Assembly: GCA_900546565.1 (NCBI GenBank)
Contig: URDC01000056.1
Location: 1 to 8,979, forward strand
Reading direction: 5' to 3'
DNA: 8,979 bases
DNA from: an uncultured Opitutales bacterium
GTDB lineage: Bacteria; Verrucomicrobiota; Verrucomicrobiia; Opitutales; Intestinicryptomonadaceae
Position 1 is the first letter of the stretch. Every line of letters starts with the position of its first letter. The notes beneath the pieces are model-generated. The model was not told the DNA's origin and did no database searches. It saw nothing but the letters and a program-made list of their open reading frames with translations. A program made the translations under genes and the position numbers. Positions 1 to 6,984 of this stretch are shown here, piece after piece.

Positions 1-75
1 ATGCAATCGCCGACGGTGCACGTCTTATAAAAGACTCGTCGGCGAAGCAAACGCGGCGTCGCGCGTTTTAGCATT
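1..75. other. Left-end spacer with nested inverted repeats
   Basis: There is no gene in these bases, which lie downstream of the minus-strand gene ending at 76. They contain an outer 7-bp perfect inverted repeat (CGCCGAC at 8-14 with GTCGGCG at 38-44). It encloses an inner 5-bp repeat (GTCTT at 22-26 with AAGAC at 31-35, loop ATAA), leaving an asymmetric internal loop. A separate hairpin lies at 49-68. The outer structure has no T tract on either side, so it is not a standard terminator. It may continue into sequence outside the window. Confidence 0.5.
49..68 (-). terminator. Candidate terminator of the EF-hand membrane protein gene
   Basis: A perfect 7-bp stem (AAACGCG at 49-55 with CGCGTTT at 62-68) encloses a 6-nt loop, starting 7 nt after the minus-strand stop codon at 76-78. 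Read on the minus strand, the stem ends in TTTGCTT, a short and interrupted U tract, so intrinsic termination would be weak. Position and symmetry support the call, but the poor tail limits confidence. Confidence 0.4.
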
Positions 76-2253
76 TCAAGGATGCGAGACAGGAGCAACT
101 TGCGAACCTTGTTGCGCAGCCGCAGAAACTTGCTGCGCGGGAGCTTCGGCAGGACAAACCGTCTTGGGGTGCGAAACACGCCAAAAATAAGTAGCCGCAC
201 AAGCCGCTAAAATTGCAATCAAAAGCAGAATCGCGACATTGCGCAAAACGTGCTTCTCGGGGAATCGGTCGACAGCGCAGAATTTCGAACCCTTGGGCAA
301 CTTCGCCGTCTTCGTCAAATACGCGCCAAACGACATCGACACCGACGCCTTGTTGTTGACCGCCCAGCCATTTCCGTCCAGAAGCGGGGCGAGATTGCGC
401 ATTCTGAGTTTGAGCCAAGCAACGAACATCGACGGCAGCGATATCGCCAAAATTATGCCGACCACCCCCAGCGGCAGCCAATATCCGAGACCGAAAACTG
501 CCTCCAAAACCATTCCGAACGCCGTCGTTATACCTCCGACAGCAACGCCCAACGCTGCAATCGTGCCGACATCAAATTTCTTGGCGTCTTTTTTGGAGTC
601 GACCGTTTCCAAACTTTCGACTTTCGAAATAACCGACTTGTCCGTATCGGAGGCCTTTTTCGAGACCGTCTCGCCAATCCATTTTATCACCCGCTTGTAG
701 GGCGAGAAAAATGCCTGATATACGCCAATCGGATTTTCTACTACTTTGGTTATGGTTGCGTCCCATTCATTTCCGAGATAGTCGTAGAAAATCCCGTTGC
801 GGCCTACAATAATGTTGTCGCAGTCGCCCGCAGTAATCATCGCAACAATGTCAATGCTCGGCGAGTCCTTGCGGCGGCAGTTGCAATAAACCAAATAACC
901 CTGCCCCATGGCAGCCATTTTCGCGTGGGCGTCGACGTTTTCAACGCGCACGCACATCGCACACATTCTCCTGTCTATAAACAAGTTGCCATATTGGAAT
1001 ATACCCGAGCCGCCGTGGCTGTAAAAATCCTGAAACGACACAAAATTTTTCAGCAGCTTGAACAAGTCGCGATTAAACCGCACCAACTTTTCAACCGAAG
1101 CTATGTTGTCTACGTCGCCTTTGCGCGAAACATCTTTCGCAACAAGCTCCAAAAGCGCATTCTTGTTCGCTTCTACCGCAACCGCCGCAAGCCGCTCAAA
1201 CCCGAGCCCCACAACCGCCGAACTCGGCTTCGATTCCGACCACGCCTTGTAGGGCGCAAACTTCGCCATTAACCCCTTCCATTCGGGCAACGTTAATGTC
1301 GACTTTTTCAGTATTCTTTCAAGGACCAGACCCTTGAACGCTTCGCATTGCGCCGCCCAAGCGGGATTCACCCCCGACGAAAAATCCATTTCACCCGCCG
1401 AGTTGAGCTTTACAATCGGCAATTTTGCGAGCACTTCAAAGTCCAAATCCGCAAACGCCGCCACTAACTTTTCATTGTCGCGCTCGAACATAGCTTCCTG
1501 AGCGTCCGGATTATAGAAAATTATCTGCGAACGCGAAAACCAGTCTTCAATCTGCGATTTCACCGCCTCAAACGCCCCGAACGCCGCCGCCGTGTCTTCG
1601 CCCATAAACAGAATTTCGCCGCCGTCTTTAAGCTTCGCATTCCACGCCAAGGCCGCAGCCGCATCGGCAAAAAACGCTTCAATGTCGGCGGCGTCGACAC
1701 CGTCAAGCCCCGACCTGTCTTTTTTCGGCGTTGAACACGCCAAAACATCGTTAAAAACCGAGACCAAATCTGCGTCGTCGCCGCACGAAAGCACAGTTAT
1801 AATACCGTCCGCATTGAACGGCGACGCCGCAAAAATCCGGCTTTCGTCCGCAAAATCATCAACCGAAATCGCCTCCGCGCCCGCTTTGCCAATGTTTGCA
1901 AGCACTGTTTTCGCGCTTTCAAGCAATACCCCTCCGTCGGCGGAATCCGTATTTATCTCCGAAAGCAGCAGTTGAGAATCTCCACGCAAAAGCGCGTCCG
2001 CGTTTTTCACACGGGCGCATACCCATTGACACGCTTGTATGATTTCGCCACGCCTAATCCGACCATCATTGTTAGAATCGACAAAAGCCAGCGTTTTCGA
2101 ATCGAGCGTCAGCCCGACCGTCGGACAACTCAATGCCGACCACAGCTTCGCATCGAGCTGGGCAATGTTTTCAATGTCCGCGCCCGAACCCAAATTAATC
2201 TGCACTGCGCCGCCGGCCTTAAAAAAATTCCACCTATGGGTTATATTACTCAT
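76..2253 (-). CDS. Uncharacterised EF-hand-containing membrane protein
   Basis: 725 aa from the ATG at 2253; I know of no assigned function. Near the N-terminus is a canonical EF-hand loop, residues 59-70 (D59, N61, D63, G64, I66, E70), suggesting Ca2+ binding. A degenerate FNADG stretch follows at 146-150. The middle is a long soluble region. At 405-520 lies what looks like the best-conserved block, with C431-x2-C434 and C457-x-C459, which could bind metal or be redox-active. Two hydrophobic segments (about 562-588 and 591-613), a soluble patch, then a third membrane segment (about 668-690) precede an Ala/Gln/Pro tail. There is no N-terminal signal peptide, so the bulk is probably cytoplasmic and anchored at the C-terminus. 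A longer reading from TTG at 2289 is possible, but that codon overlaps a TTGACA element and is less likely. From memory, similar proteins starting with a WNFFKAGG-like motif occur in Planctomycetes, Bacteroidetes and Verrucomicrobia. It is divergent from an Rrf2 regulator. Confidence 0.8.
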   Translation of the reverse strand: MSNITHRWNFFKAGGAVQINLGSGADIENIAQLDAKLWSALSCPTVGLTLDSKTLAFVDSNNDGRIRRGEIIQACQWVCARVKNADALLRGDSQLLLSEINTDSADGGVLLESAKTVLANIGKAGAEAISVDDFADESRIFAASPFNADGIITVLSCGDDADLVSVFNDVLACSTPKKDRSGLDGVDAADIEAFFADAAAALAWNAKLKDGGEILFMGEDTAAAFGAFEAVKSQIEDWFSRSQIIFYNPDAQEAMFERDNEKLVAAFADLDFEVLAKLPIVKLNSAGEMDFSSGVNPAWAAQCEAFKGLVLERILKKSTLTLPEWKGLMAKFAPYKAWSESKPSSAVVGLGFERLAAVAVEANKNALLELVAKDVSRKGDVDNIASVEKLVRFNRDLFKLLKNFVSFQDFYSHGGSGIFQYGNLFIDRRMCAMCVRVENVDAHAKMAAMGQGYLVYCNCRRKDSPSIDIVAMITAGDCDNIIVGRNGIFYDYLGNEWDATITKVVENPIGVYQAFFSPYKRVIKWIGETVSKKASDTDKSVISKVESLETVDSKKDAKKFDVGTIAALGVAVGGITTAFGMVLEAVFGLGYWLPLGVVGIILAISLPSMFVAWLKLRMRNLAPLLDGNGWAVNNKASVSMSFGAYLTKTAKLPKGSKFCAVDRFPEKHVLRNVAILLLIAILAACAATYFWRVSHPKTVCPAEAPAQQVSAAAQQGSQVAPVSHP

Positions 2254-2343
2254 TGCCCAGAGTTTGCAATTACTACAAAAATATGTCAATTCTTTTTGCT
2301 TTTTGGCTTGAAAAAACCAACAATACCATTTTAGTAGCCACTT
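2254..2343. promoter_or_regulatory. Divergent control region between membrane protein and rrf2
   Basis: This 90-bp A/T-rich spacer must hold the start signals of both flanking genes. On the minus strand a perfect TTGACA lies at 2289-2284, but 17 nt later the sequence is only CAAACT, a weak -10. On the plus strand TTGAAA at 2308-2313 is followed after 16 nt by TTTAGT at 2330-2335, which would give a nearly leaderless rrf2 transcript. Neither gene has a clear Shine-Dalgarno sequence. No convincing palindromic operator was found, though Rrf2 proteins often bind such regions and regulate their own genes. Confidence 0.35.
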
Positions 2344-2760
2344 ATGAAAGTCTCAACGAAAGGCCGTTACGGTCTGCGAATACTCATAGATATTGCCCTC
2401 GGCAGCGACGACAAGCCGAGAATGATAAAACAAATTGCCCAAAACCAGCAAATTTCGCAAAAATACGTCAGCCGCCTCGTCTTAGAACTAAAAAACGCCG
2501 GCTTTGTAAAATCCATACGCGGCGTTCACGGCGGCTACGTTTTGGCAAAGTCGCCCAGCGCAATCTCCCTGCTCGATGTCGTCGAAGTTATGGAGGGTAA
2601 AATTTCAATCGTCGATTGCATTATGAACCCCGACTGTTGCAACCGTTGCGACGAGTGCCCCGCGCGCGACATTTGGAAATCCGCAAACGACAGTATGCGA
2701 AACGCCCTCGGCTGGTTGACCCTCGCAAATGCAATCTCGGGGTATTCCAACAAAATTTAG
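2344..2760 (+). CDS. Rrf2-family transcriptional regulator, Fe-S type
   Basis: 138 aa, the usual length for Rrf2 proteins. The N-terminus MKVSTKGRYGLRIL is the family hallmark. A winged helix-turn-helix follows (about residues 26-60, with QISQKYVSRLVLELKNAGF), and the wing has the typical RGVHGGYVLAK (59-69). After the dimerisation helix comes a cysteine cluster: C92, C98, C99, C102 and C105. In IscR-like and NsrR-like members three such cysteines ligate an Fe-S cluster that senses cluster status, NO or redox state. The exact sensor type cannot be assigned because no isc/suf, cysteine or nitrosative-stress gene lies next to it. The ATG at 2344 gives the conserved start, although no Shine-Dalgarno sequence precedes it. 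It is divergent from the EF-hand membrane protein gene, which is a candidate target by position only. On the plus strand this gene has more C than G, unlike the plus-strand genes to its right. Confidence 0.92.
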   Translation: MKVSTKGRYGLRILIDIALGSDDKPRMIKQIAQNQQISQKYVSRLVLELKNAGFVKSIRGVHGGYVLAKSPSAISLLDVVEVMEGKISIVDCIMNPDCCNRCDECPARDIWKSANDSMRNALGWLTLANAISGYSNKI

Positions 2761-2917
2761 CCCATTAAAAAAAACGAGTTCGAACCCGCGCCACGCGCCG
2801 AAAAGTCGAACCCGAAAAATTTAGCCTACCCCCTTAAAAACCCCTTAAAATGGCTCAAAAATACCCCTTTTTTGCGCAAAAAAGGGGTAAAAAAGGGTCA
2901 AAAAATGCCCCCAATAA
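2761..2917. repeat. Convergent spacer with short direct repeats
   Basis: This 157-bp non-coding spacer lies between the 3' ends of rrf2 and the AI-2E gene. It has two copies of TCGAACCCG (2780-2788 and 2806-2814) and two of CCCCTTAAAA (2830-2839 and 2841-2850). A palindrome at 2862-2889 follows. The rest alternates A-runs with runs of C or G (AAAAAAGGGG, AAAAAAGGGT, AAAAAATGCCCCC), giving several competing pairings. No gene is visible. Confidence 0.6.
2857..2889 (-). terminator. Intrinsic terminator of the AI-2E gene, 28-bp palindrome
   Basis: Bases 2862-2889 form a perfect palindrome: TACCCCTTTTTTGC and its exact complement meet at a central GCGC. As RNA this makes a hairpin of about 12 bp with a 4-nt GCGC loop. 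On the minus strand it is followed immediately by five T (2861-2857), about 28 nt after the AI-2E stop codon, the usual layout of a Rho-independent terminator. On the plus strand the hairpin is followed by A and G, so it would not be a standard terminator for rrf2, although the T6 inside the stem could contribute. Confidence 0.7.
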
Positions 2918-4135
2918 TCACTGTTTGTTCAGAAAATTCGAAAACCACTCGTGGAATTTCGGATACGCCGCAACTATGAAAGCCGAGAACGGAATCGCCA
3001 AAATCATTCCCAAAATTCCGTTCAAAGCCGTGCCCCAAAAGAACACCGAAAATATTATAACCGTCGGGTGAAGCCCCGTTTTGCCGCCCATAATTTTTGG
3101 TGTAAGATAATATCCTTCAATCAGTTGAACAATCGTAAAAATCGCCGCGGCAACCGCCGTCAACACGAGCCCGCCGCCGTCCTGCAAAGCGGCAGTCGGC
3201 AAAATAACCCCGAGGCCTATTATAGTTCCGAAGTAGGGAATTATGTTCAGCAGCCCCGCCGAAAGTCCTAAAATCAGCCCGAAATTCACCCCCGCCAGCT
3301 TCAATCCAATCCCCAACATCAACCCCATTATCGACGCAATCAGCAGCTGTCCGCGGAAGAACGACTGCATAATTTCGGAAAATCTACGGATAAAAAATTT
3401 GATATTTTCGCGCGTTGCGGGAGCGAAAAACGATATGCGCGAATCGAGCCACGAATAGAAATCAAATTCAGAAATCAATATATAATAAAGATATACGGGG
3501 ACAACCGCAAGCGAAGCAATTATCGAAAAAAGAACCTTAACTTCGTCGGTGGCAATTTTTGCGGTGTGGATTATCCGCCCCACGGTTTTCGAGTCGGGTA
3601 TGCCGCTGGCGGCGGATTGGCTCGATGTTGCGCCCGCGGCGGTAGTAGCCAAATCGGATTCGGCAGATGTCGCGGCGGTCAGAGCGTCATTCATTCCCGA
3701 AAGTTTTGCCGCGAGAAAATCTCGGATTCGGGGCGCGGACTCGCTCAAATAGGCGTCGGCGCGTGCCGAAAATTCGGGAAAATGTTCTATCATCATCGAT
3801 ATTTGCGAGGCCAAATACGGGACTCCAAAAACCAAGAGACTTATGATAACCAATGAGATAGCCCCGAAACAAACTCCGCATGCCGCGCGTTTTGAGAGTT
3901 TCAATTTTTCGGACAAGATCGCCAAGAGCGGCTCGGCGATATACGACAGAATTATAGCCAAGACTATCGGGAACAAGACGTAATAAAAGGCGTCTAAAAA
4001 TTCGCCCAATACTTTGAATACCAGCACGACAAACGCCGCCAGAATGGAAATCGAAATTGCAGTCAACGCATAACCTGCAATTTTTTTCTGAAAAAAACTT
4101 AACATTTGTCGAAAATCATTTACATTGTCCGACAT
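2918..4135 (-). CDS. AI-2E family (YdiK/PerM-like) membrane transporter
   Basis: 405 aa from the ATG at 4135, close to the usual size of the family. Hydrophobic segments lie at about residues 22-42, 50-73, 84-108, 198-222, 262-283, 286-314, 322-345 and 356-390, matching the roughly eight-helix topology. Family motifs are visible: RGQLL (261-265), NIIPYFGTIIG (297-307), and LTPKIMGGKTGLHP (344-357). Members are inner-membrane proteins; some export autoinducer-2 (TqsA) and others act as Na+/H+ antiporters or permeases, so the substrate here is unknown. Residues 147-183, in the extramembrane loop, are unusually rich in Ala, Ser and Thr and look like a flexible insertion. The frame stays open upstream to 4324, but that part overlaps uvrA. 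The candidate starts are ATG 4135 and ATG 4105, neither with a Shine-Dalgarno sequence. It is divergent from uvrA with only 13 bp between start codons if 4135 is used. Confidence 0.9.
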   Translation of the reverse strand: MSDNVNDFRQMLSFFQKKIAGYALTAISISILAAFVVLVFKVLGEFLDAFYYVLFPIVLAIILSYIAEPLLAILSEKLKLSKRAACGVCFGAISLVIISLLVFGVPYLASQISMMIEHFPEFSARADAYLSESAPRIRDFLAAKLSGMNDALTAATSAESDLATTAAGATSSQSAASGIPDSKTVGRIIHTAKIATDEVKVLFSIIASLAVVPVYLYYILISEFDFYSWLDSRISFFAPATRENIKFFIRRFSEIMQSFFRGQLLIASIMGLMLGIGLKLAGVNFGLILGLSAGLLNIIPYFGTIIGLGVILPTAALQDGGGLVLTAVAAAIFTIVQLIEGYYLTPKIMGGKTGLHPTVIIFSVFFWGTALNGILGMILAIPFSAFIVAAYPKFHEWFSNFLNKQ

Positions 4136-4148
4136 AATGCAATAAAAA

Positions 4149-6974
4149 ATGAAAAAATCGAACCTTTCTGCTCCAAAATCAGCCCCGTTTCCAGCCGATT
4201 GCATTGAAATAATCGGAGCAAATGAGCACAATTTAAAGAATTTAAGTCTCAAAATTCCGCGCGGGAAGATTGTCGCATTCACGGGGAAAAGCGGCTCGGG
4301 AAAGTCGACGCTCGCCTTCGACACGATTTACGCCGAAGGTTACCGTAAATATATGGAAAGCCTTTCCGCCGATGCGCGACGACTTTTGAGTCAAATCGAC
4401 AAGCCCGAAGTGGAATCCATACGCGGACTTTCGCCCGTGATTGCAATAGAGCAAGTCAAGTCGCTCGGGTCGAATCCGAGAAGCACGCTTTCGACGTTAA
4501 CGGAAATTGCAGACTATGCGCGACTTATCTGGGCGATGGCTTCCGAACAATTCTGCCCCGACGACGGCGGCAGGATTTTGAAGCGAAGTCTTGACGAATG
4601 CGTGGAGGAAGTCGAGAAGCTACCGCCGCAAGCGAGGATATATGTTATTGCGCCCAAGGGTGTTTTTAAGAGTGCGCAATTTGCGGCGGAAATTAAGAAA
4701 TTGCGCCAACAAGCATGGCAACGCGCGAGTTTAGACCGCGAAATTTTTGACCTAGACGATCCCGACGCCGAAAAGCTGGCGGTTGCAAAATTCGCGAAAA
4801 AGCAGGCGCGGCTGGGAATTGTAATTGACAGATTTCCGAGAAGTTCCGCTGCGAGAGACAGAATTGCGGACTCGCTCGAACTGGCGTTCAGAGAGGGAGG
4901 CGACAAGGCGGTTATTCTCTACCAAATTGATGGACAATTCGCAGAATTGCCACTTTCAAACGCTTTTGCGTGTGAAAAATGTGGTAAAGTCTACACGCCG
5001 CTTACGGTGCAAAGTTTTTCTTTCAACCACCCCAATGGTGCATGTCAATTTTGTGGCGGCATAGGTAGAGTCATGCGCACAAATCCCGAATTGGCGATTC
5101 CCGACCCGACAAAATCGATAAAAGACGGGGCGATAAAAGCTTGGAGAGTAGGCTCTAAAACAATAATAATACTGCACAACAAAATCTTGCGACAACTTGC
5201 CGACCAGTATCCGTTCAGTCTCACGACGCCGTGGCGCGACCTGCCGAAATCGACGCGCGACTTCATTTTATACGGCGATAAGGAGCGGGTGTTTTCGCTG
5301 AGAATACGGCGCGGAAATTCGCGCCCCGTTTTGATGACTTTCGACGGAGTTCTTGCCGATGTAGACAGAATTTGCGCCGAAACGTCAAGCGACGCTGTGC
5401 GGGCGCGGCTTTCGACATTCCAGACGTCATCGATCTGCCCCGAATGTTCGGGGGCACGGCTTTCCAAGCGTTCGAGGAATGTTTTCGTGGAAAATACGAG
5501 TTACGACAAGTTCTGTGCGATGAGTGTGGAAAATGCGCTCAAATTCATTTCTAAAATAGTAGACAATCCAAAATACAAGGCGGTTCAAGACGCGGTAAAG
5601 GGGCTTTACGACCGTCTCAACTTCTTGGAAGAAGTGGGTTTGGGATATTTAGGGCTAAATCGCGAAGCCTCGACACTTTCGGGCGGCGAAGCGCAGCGCG
5701 CGCGGCTTGCTACACAGCTCGGAATGGAGCTTACGGGAGTGACATATGTGCTTGACGAACCGACAATAGGGTTGCACAAGTCGGACAACTATCGGTTAAT
5801 CAATGCTATACAAAAGTTGAAAGAACGCGGCAACACGGTTCTACTTGTAGAACACGATGAAGACGCCCTCAAAGCCGCCGACTGGATTGTGGAGCTTGGA
5901 CCGAAAGCAGGCGAAAAAGGTGGTGAATTGATTTTTAACGGAAGTGTGCAGGAATGTTTGCAATCTCCCGTTTCGCAGACGGGAATGTATCTTTCAGGAC
6001 GGGCAAAAATCGAGCGTTCCGCTCCGAAACTTTCTATTGCCGATAGATTTATAACTATAAAAGAAGCGTCCGAAAACAACCTCAAAAATATAACGGTAAA
6101 GTTCCCTGTGGGGCTTTTTACGGTTGTAAGTGGTGTGTCGGGTTCGGGCAAAAGCACTCTTGTAAATGACATCTTGGCGAATGCGGCAACGGCAAAACTC
6201 AATGGAGCAAAGCTGATTCCGGGGAAACACAAAGGAATTTCGGGTCTTGAAAATTTCACGACCTGCGTGCGGGTTGACCAATCGCCTATCGGTAAGAGTC
6301 CGCGCTCGAATCCCGCAACCTATACGAAACTTTTCGACCTTTTACGCGAACTTTACGCGCAATGCCCGCTCTCGCGCGAAAGAGGCTACCGAGCGGGTAG
6401 ATTTAGCTTTAATGTAAAGGGCGGACGTTGCGAAAACTGTCAAGGCGACGGGTTCATACACTTGGATATGCAATTTTTGGGCGATGTTTACGTAACGTGT
6501 CCGAGTTGCGGAGGCAAGAGATACAACCGCGAGACGCTCGAAGTGCGCTACAAGGGACTGAATATTGCCGAAGCGTTGAATCTTTCTGTGGATGAAGCTC
6601 TTGAAGTTTTCGCGGCGCAACCGAAAATCGCCGCAAAGTTGAATACTTTAAAGGATGTCGGTCTTGGATACATCAGATTGGGTCAGCCCGCGAACACTCT
6701 TTCGGGCGGCGAAGCGCAGCGTATAAAACTTTCGCTTGAACTGTCGCGGCGCACGCGGGGACAGGCTCTCTACATTTTGGACGAGCCGACGACGGGACTG
6801 CACTGGGACGACGTGGACAAGCTCTTAAAGCTACTGTTCAAGTTGCGCGACGCGGGGAACACCATAATTGTGATAGAACACCACCCCGATTTTATCAGAC
6901 TTGCCGACTACATTGTGGAGCTGGGGCCGACGGGCGGAGACAAGGGCGGATATTTGCTTACGAAGCAGGATTAG
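4149..6974 (+). CDS. uvrA: UvrABC excinuclease subunit A, variant form
   Basis: 941 aa, E. coli UvrA length. UvrA scans DNA for bulky lesions and loads UvrB for nucleotide excision repair. Both ABC ATPase halves look intact. Half one has Walker A 46-54 (GKSGSGKST), Q-loop Q102, signature LSGGEAQR 510-517, Walker B with DEPTIGLH 536-543, and switch H569. Half two has Walker A 662-670, Q711, signature 851-858, DEPTTGLH 878-885, and H911. Zinc-type pairs are C275/C278 with C299/C302, C430/C433, and C761/C764 with C784/C787. About 120 residues between the first Walker A and the C275 zinc module correspond to the UvrB-binding region, so this is not the short UvrA2 class. Oddities: the first CPxCG motif is FCPDDGG (C136 only); YRKYMESLSADARRLL replaces the usual QRRYVESLSAYARQFL; and the protein stops at GGYLLTKQD, lacking the usual final 20-30 residues. 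There is no Shine-Dalgarno sequence at the ATG. It heads an operon with the alkyltransferase. Confidence 0.93.
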   Translation: MKKSNLSAPKSAPFPADCIEIIGANEHNLKNLSLKIPRGKIVAFTGKSGSGKSTLAFDTIYAEGYRKYMESLSADARRLLSQIDKPEVESIRGLSPVIAIEQVKSLGSNPRSTLSTLTEIADYARLIWAMASEQFCPDDGGRILKRSLDECVEEVEKLPPQARIYVIAPKGVFKSAQFAAEIKKLRQQAWQRASLDREIFDLDDPDAEKLAVAKFAKKQARLGIVIDRFPRSSAARDRIADSLELAFREGGDKAVILYQIDGQFAELPLSNAFACEKCGKVYTPLTVQSFSFNHPNGACQFCGGIGRVMRTNPELAIPDPTKSIKDGAIKAWRVGSKTIIILHNKILRQLADQYPFSLTTPWRDLPKSTRDFILYGDKERVFSLRIRRGNSRPVLMTFDGVLADVDRICAETSSDAVRARLSTFQTSSICPECSGARLSKRSRNVFVENTSYDKFCAMSVENALKFISKIVDNPKYKAVQDAVKGLYDRLNFLEEVGLGYLGLNREASTLSGGEAQRARLATQLGMELTGVTYVLDEPTIGLHKSDNYRLINAIQKLKERGNTVLLVEHDEDALKAADWIVELGPKAGEKGGELIFNGSVQECLQSPVSQTGMYLSGRAKIERSAPKLSIADRFITIKEASENNLKNITVKFPVGLFTVVSGVSGSGKSTLVNDILANAATAKLNGAKLIPGKHKGISGLENFTTCVRVDQSPIGKSPRSNPATYTKLFDLLRELYAQCPLSRERGYRAGRFSFNVKGGRCENCQGDGFIHLDMQFLGDVYVTCPSCGGKRYNRETLEVRYKGLNIAEALNLSVDEALEVFAAQPKIAAKLNTLKDVGLGYIRLGQPANTLSGGEAQRIKLSLELSRRTRGQALYILDEPTTGLHWDDVDKLLKLLFKLRDAGNTIIVIEHHPDFIRLADYIVELGPTGGDKGGYLLTKQD

Positions 6975-6979
6975 GAAGG
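6973..6979 (+). promoter_or_regulatory. Shine-Dalgarno site of the alkyltransferase gene
   Basis: AGGAAGG lies 5 nt before the ATG at 6985 and overlaps the uvrA stop codon TAG (6972-6974). It fixes the start of the downstream gene, rather than earlier codons open in the same frame inside uvrA. The arrangement implies translation from a shared uvrA mRNA. Confidence 0.8.
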
Positions 6980-6984
6980 CAAGT

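Noticed and set aside
37..44. TCGTCGGC resembling the start of the Nextera Read 1 adapter
   Set aside because: Only eight bases match, the next base differs, and no mosaic end follows. They are part of the local inverted repeat.
250..1272. 340-codon plus-strand open frame
   Set aside because: It is antisense to the EF-hand membrane protein gene, its translation is Arg/His/Asn-rich with no domain, and it has no start signal. It is a shadow of the high-quality minus-strand frame.
2254..2289. TTG start giving 12 extra residues to the EF-hand protein
   Set aside because: The TTG forms a TTGACA promoter-like element, no Shine-Dalgarno sequence precedes it, and the extra residues precede the conserved-looking WNFFKAGG start. 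ATG 2253 is preferred.
2778..2800. tRNA T-loop-like GTTCGAACCCG, possible tRNA remnant or attachment site
   Set aside because: The bases before the loop cannot pair with those after it as a T stem, no acceptor or anticodon arm is present, and no integrase or element boundary is visible.
3565..3573. TGTGGATTA, one mismatch from a DnaA box
   Set aside because: It is single, imperfect and inside the AI-2E coding region, with no cluster to support an origin despite the skew change.
4136..4324. Upstream extension of the AI-2E frame to 4324
   Set aside because: It would overlap the 5' end of uvrA, and the added residues have no resemblance to the family.
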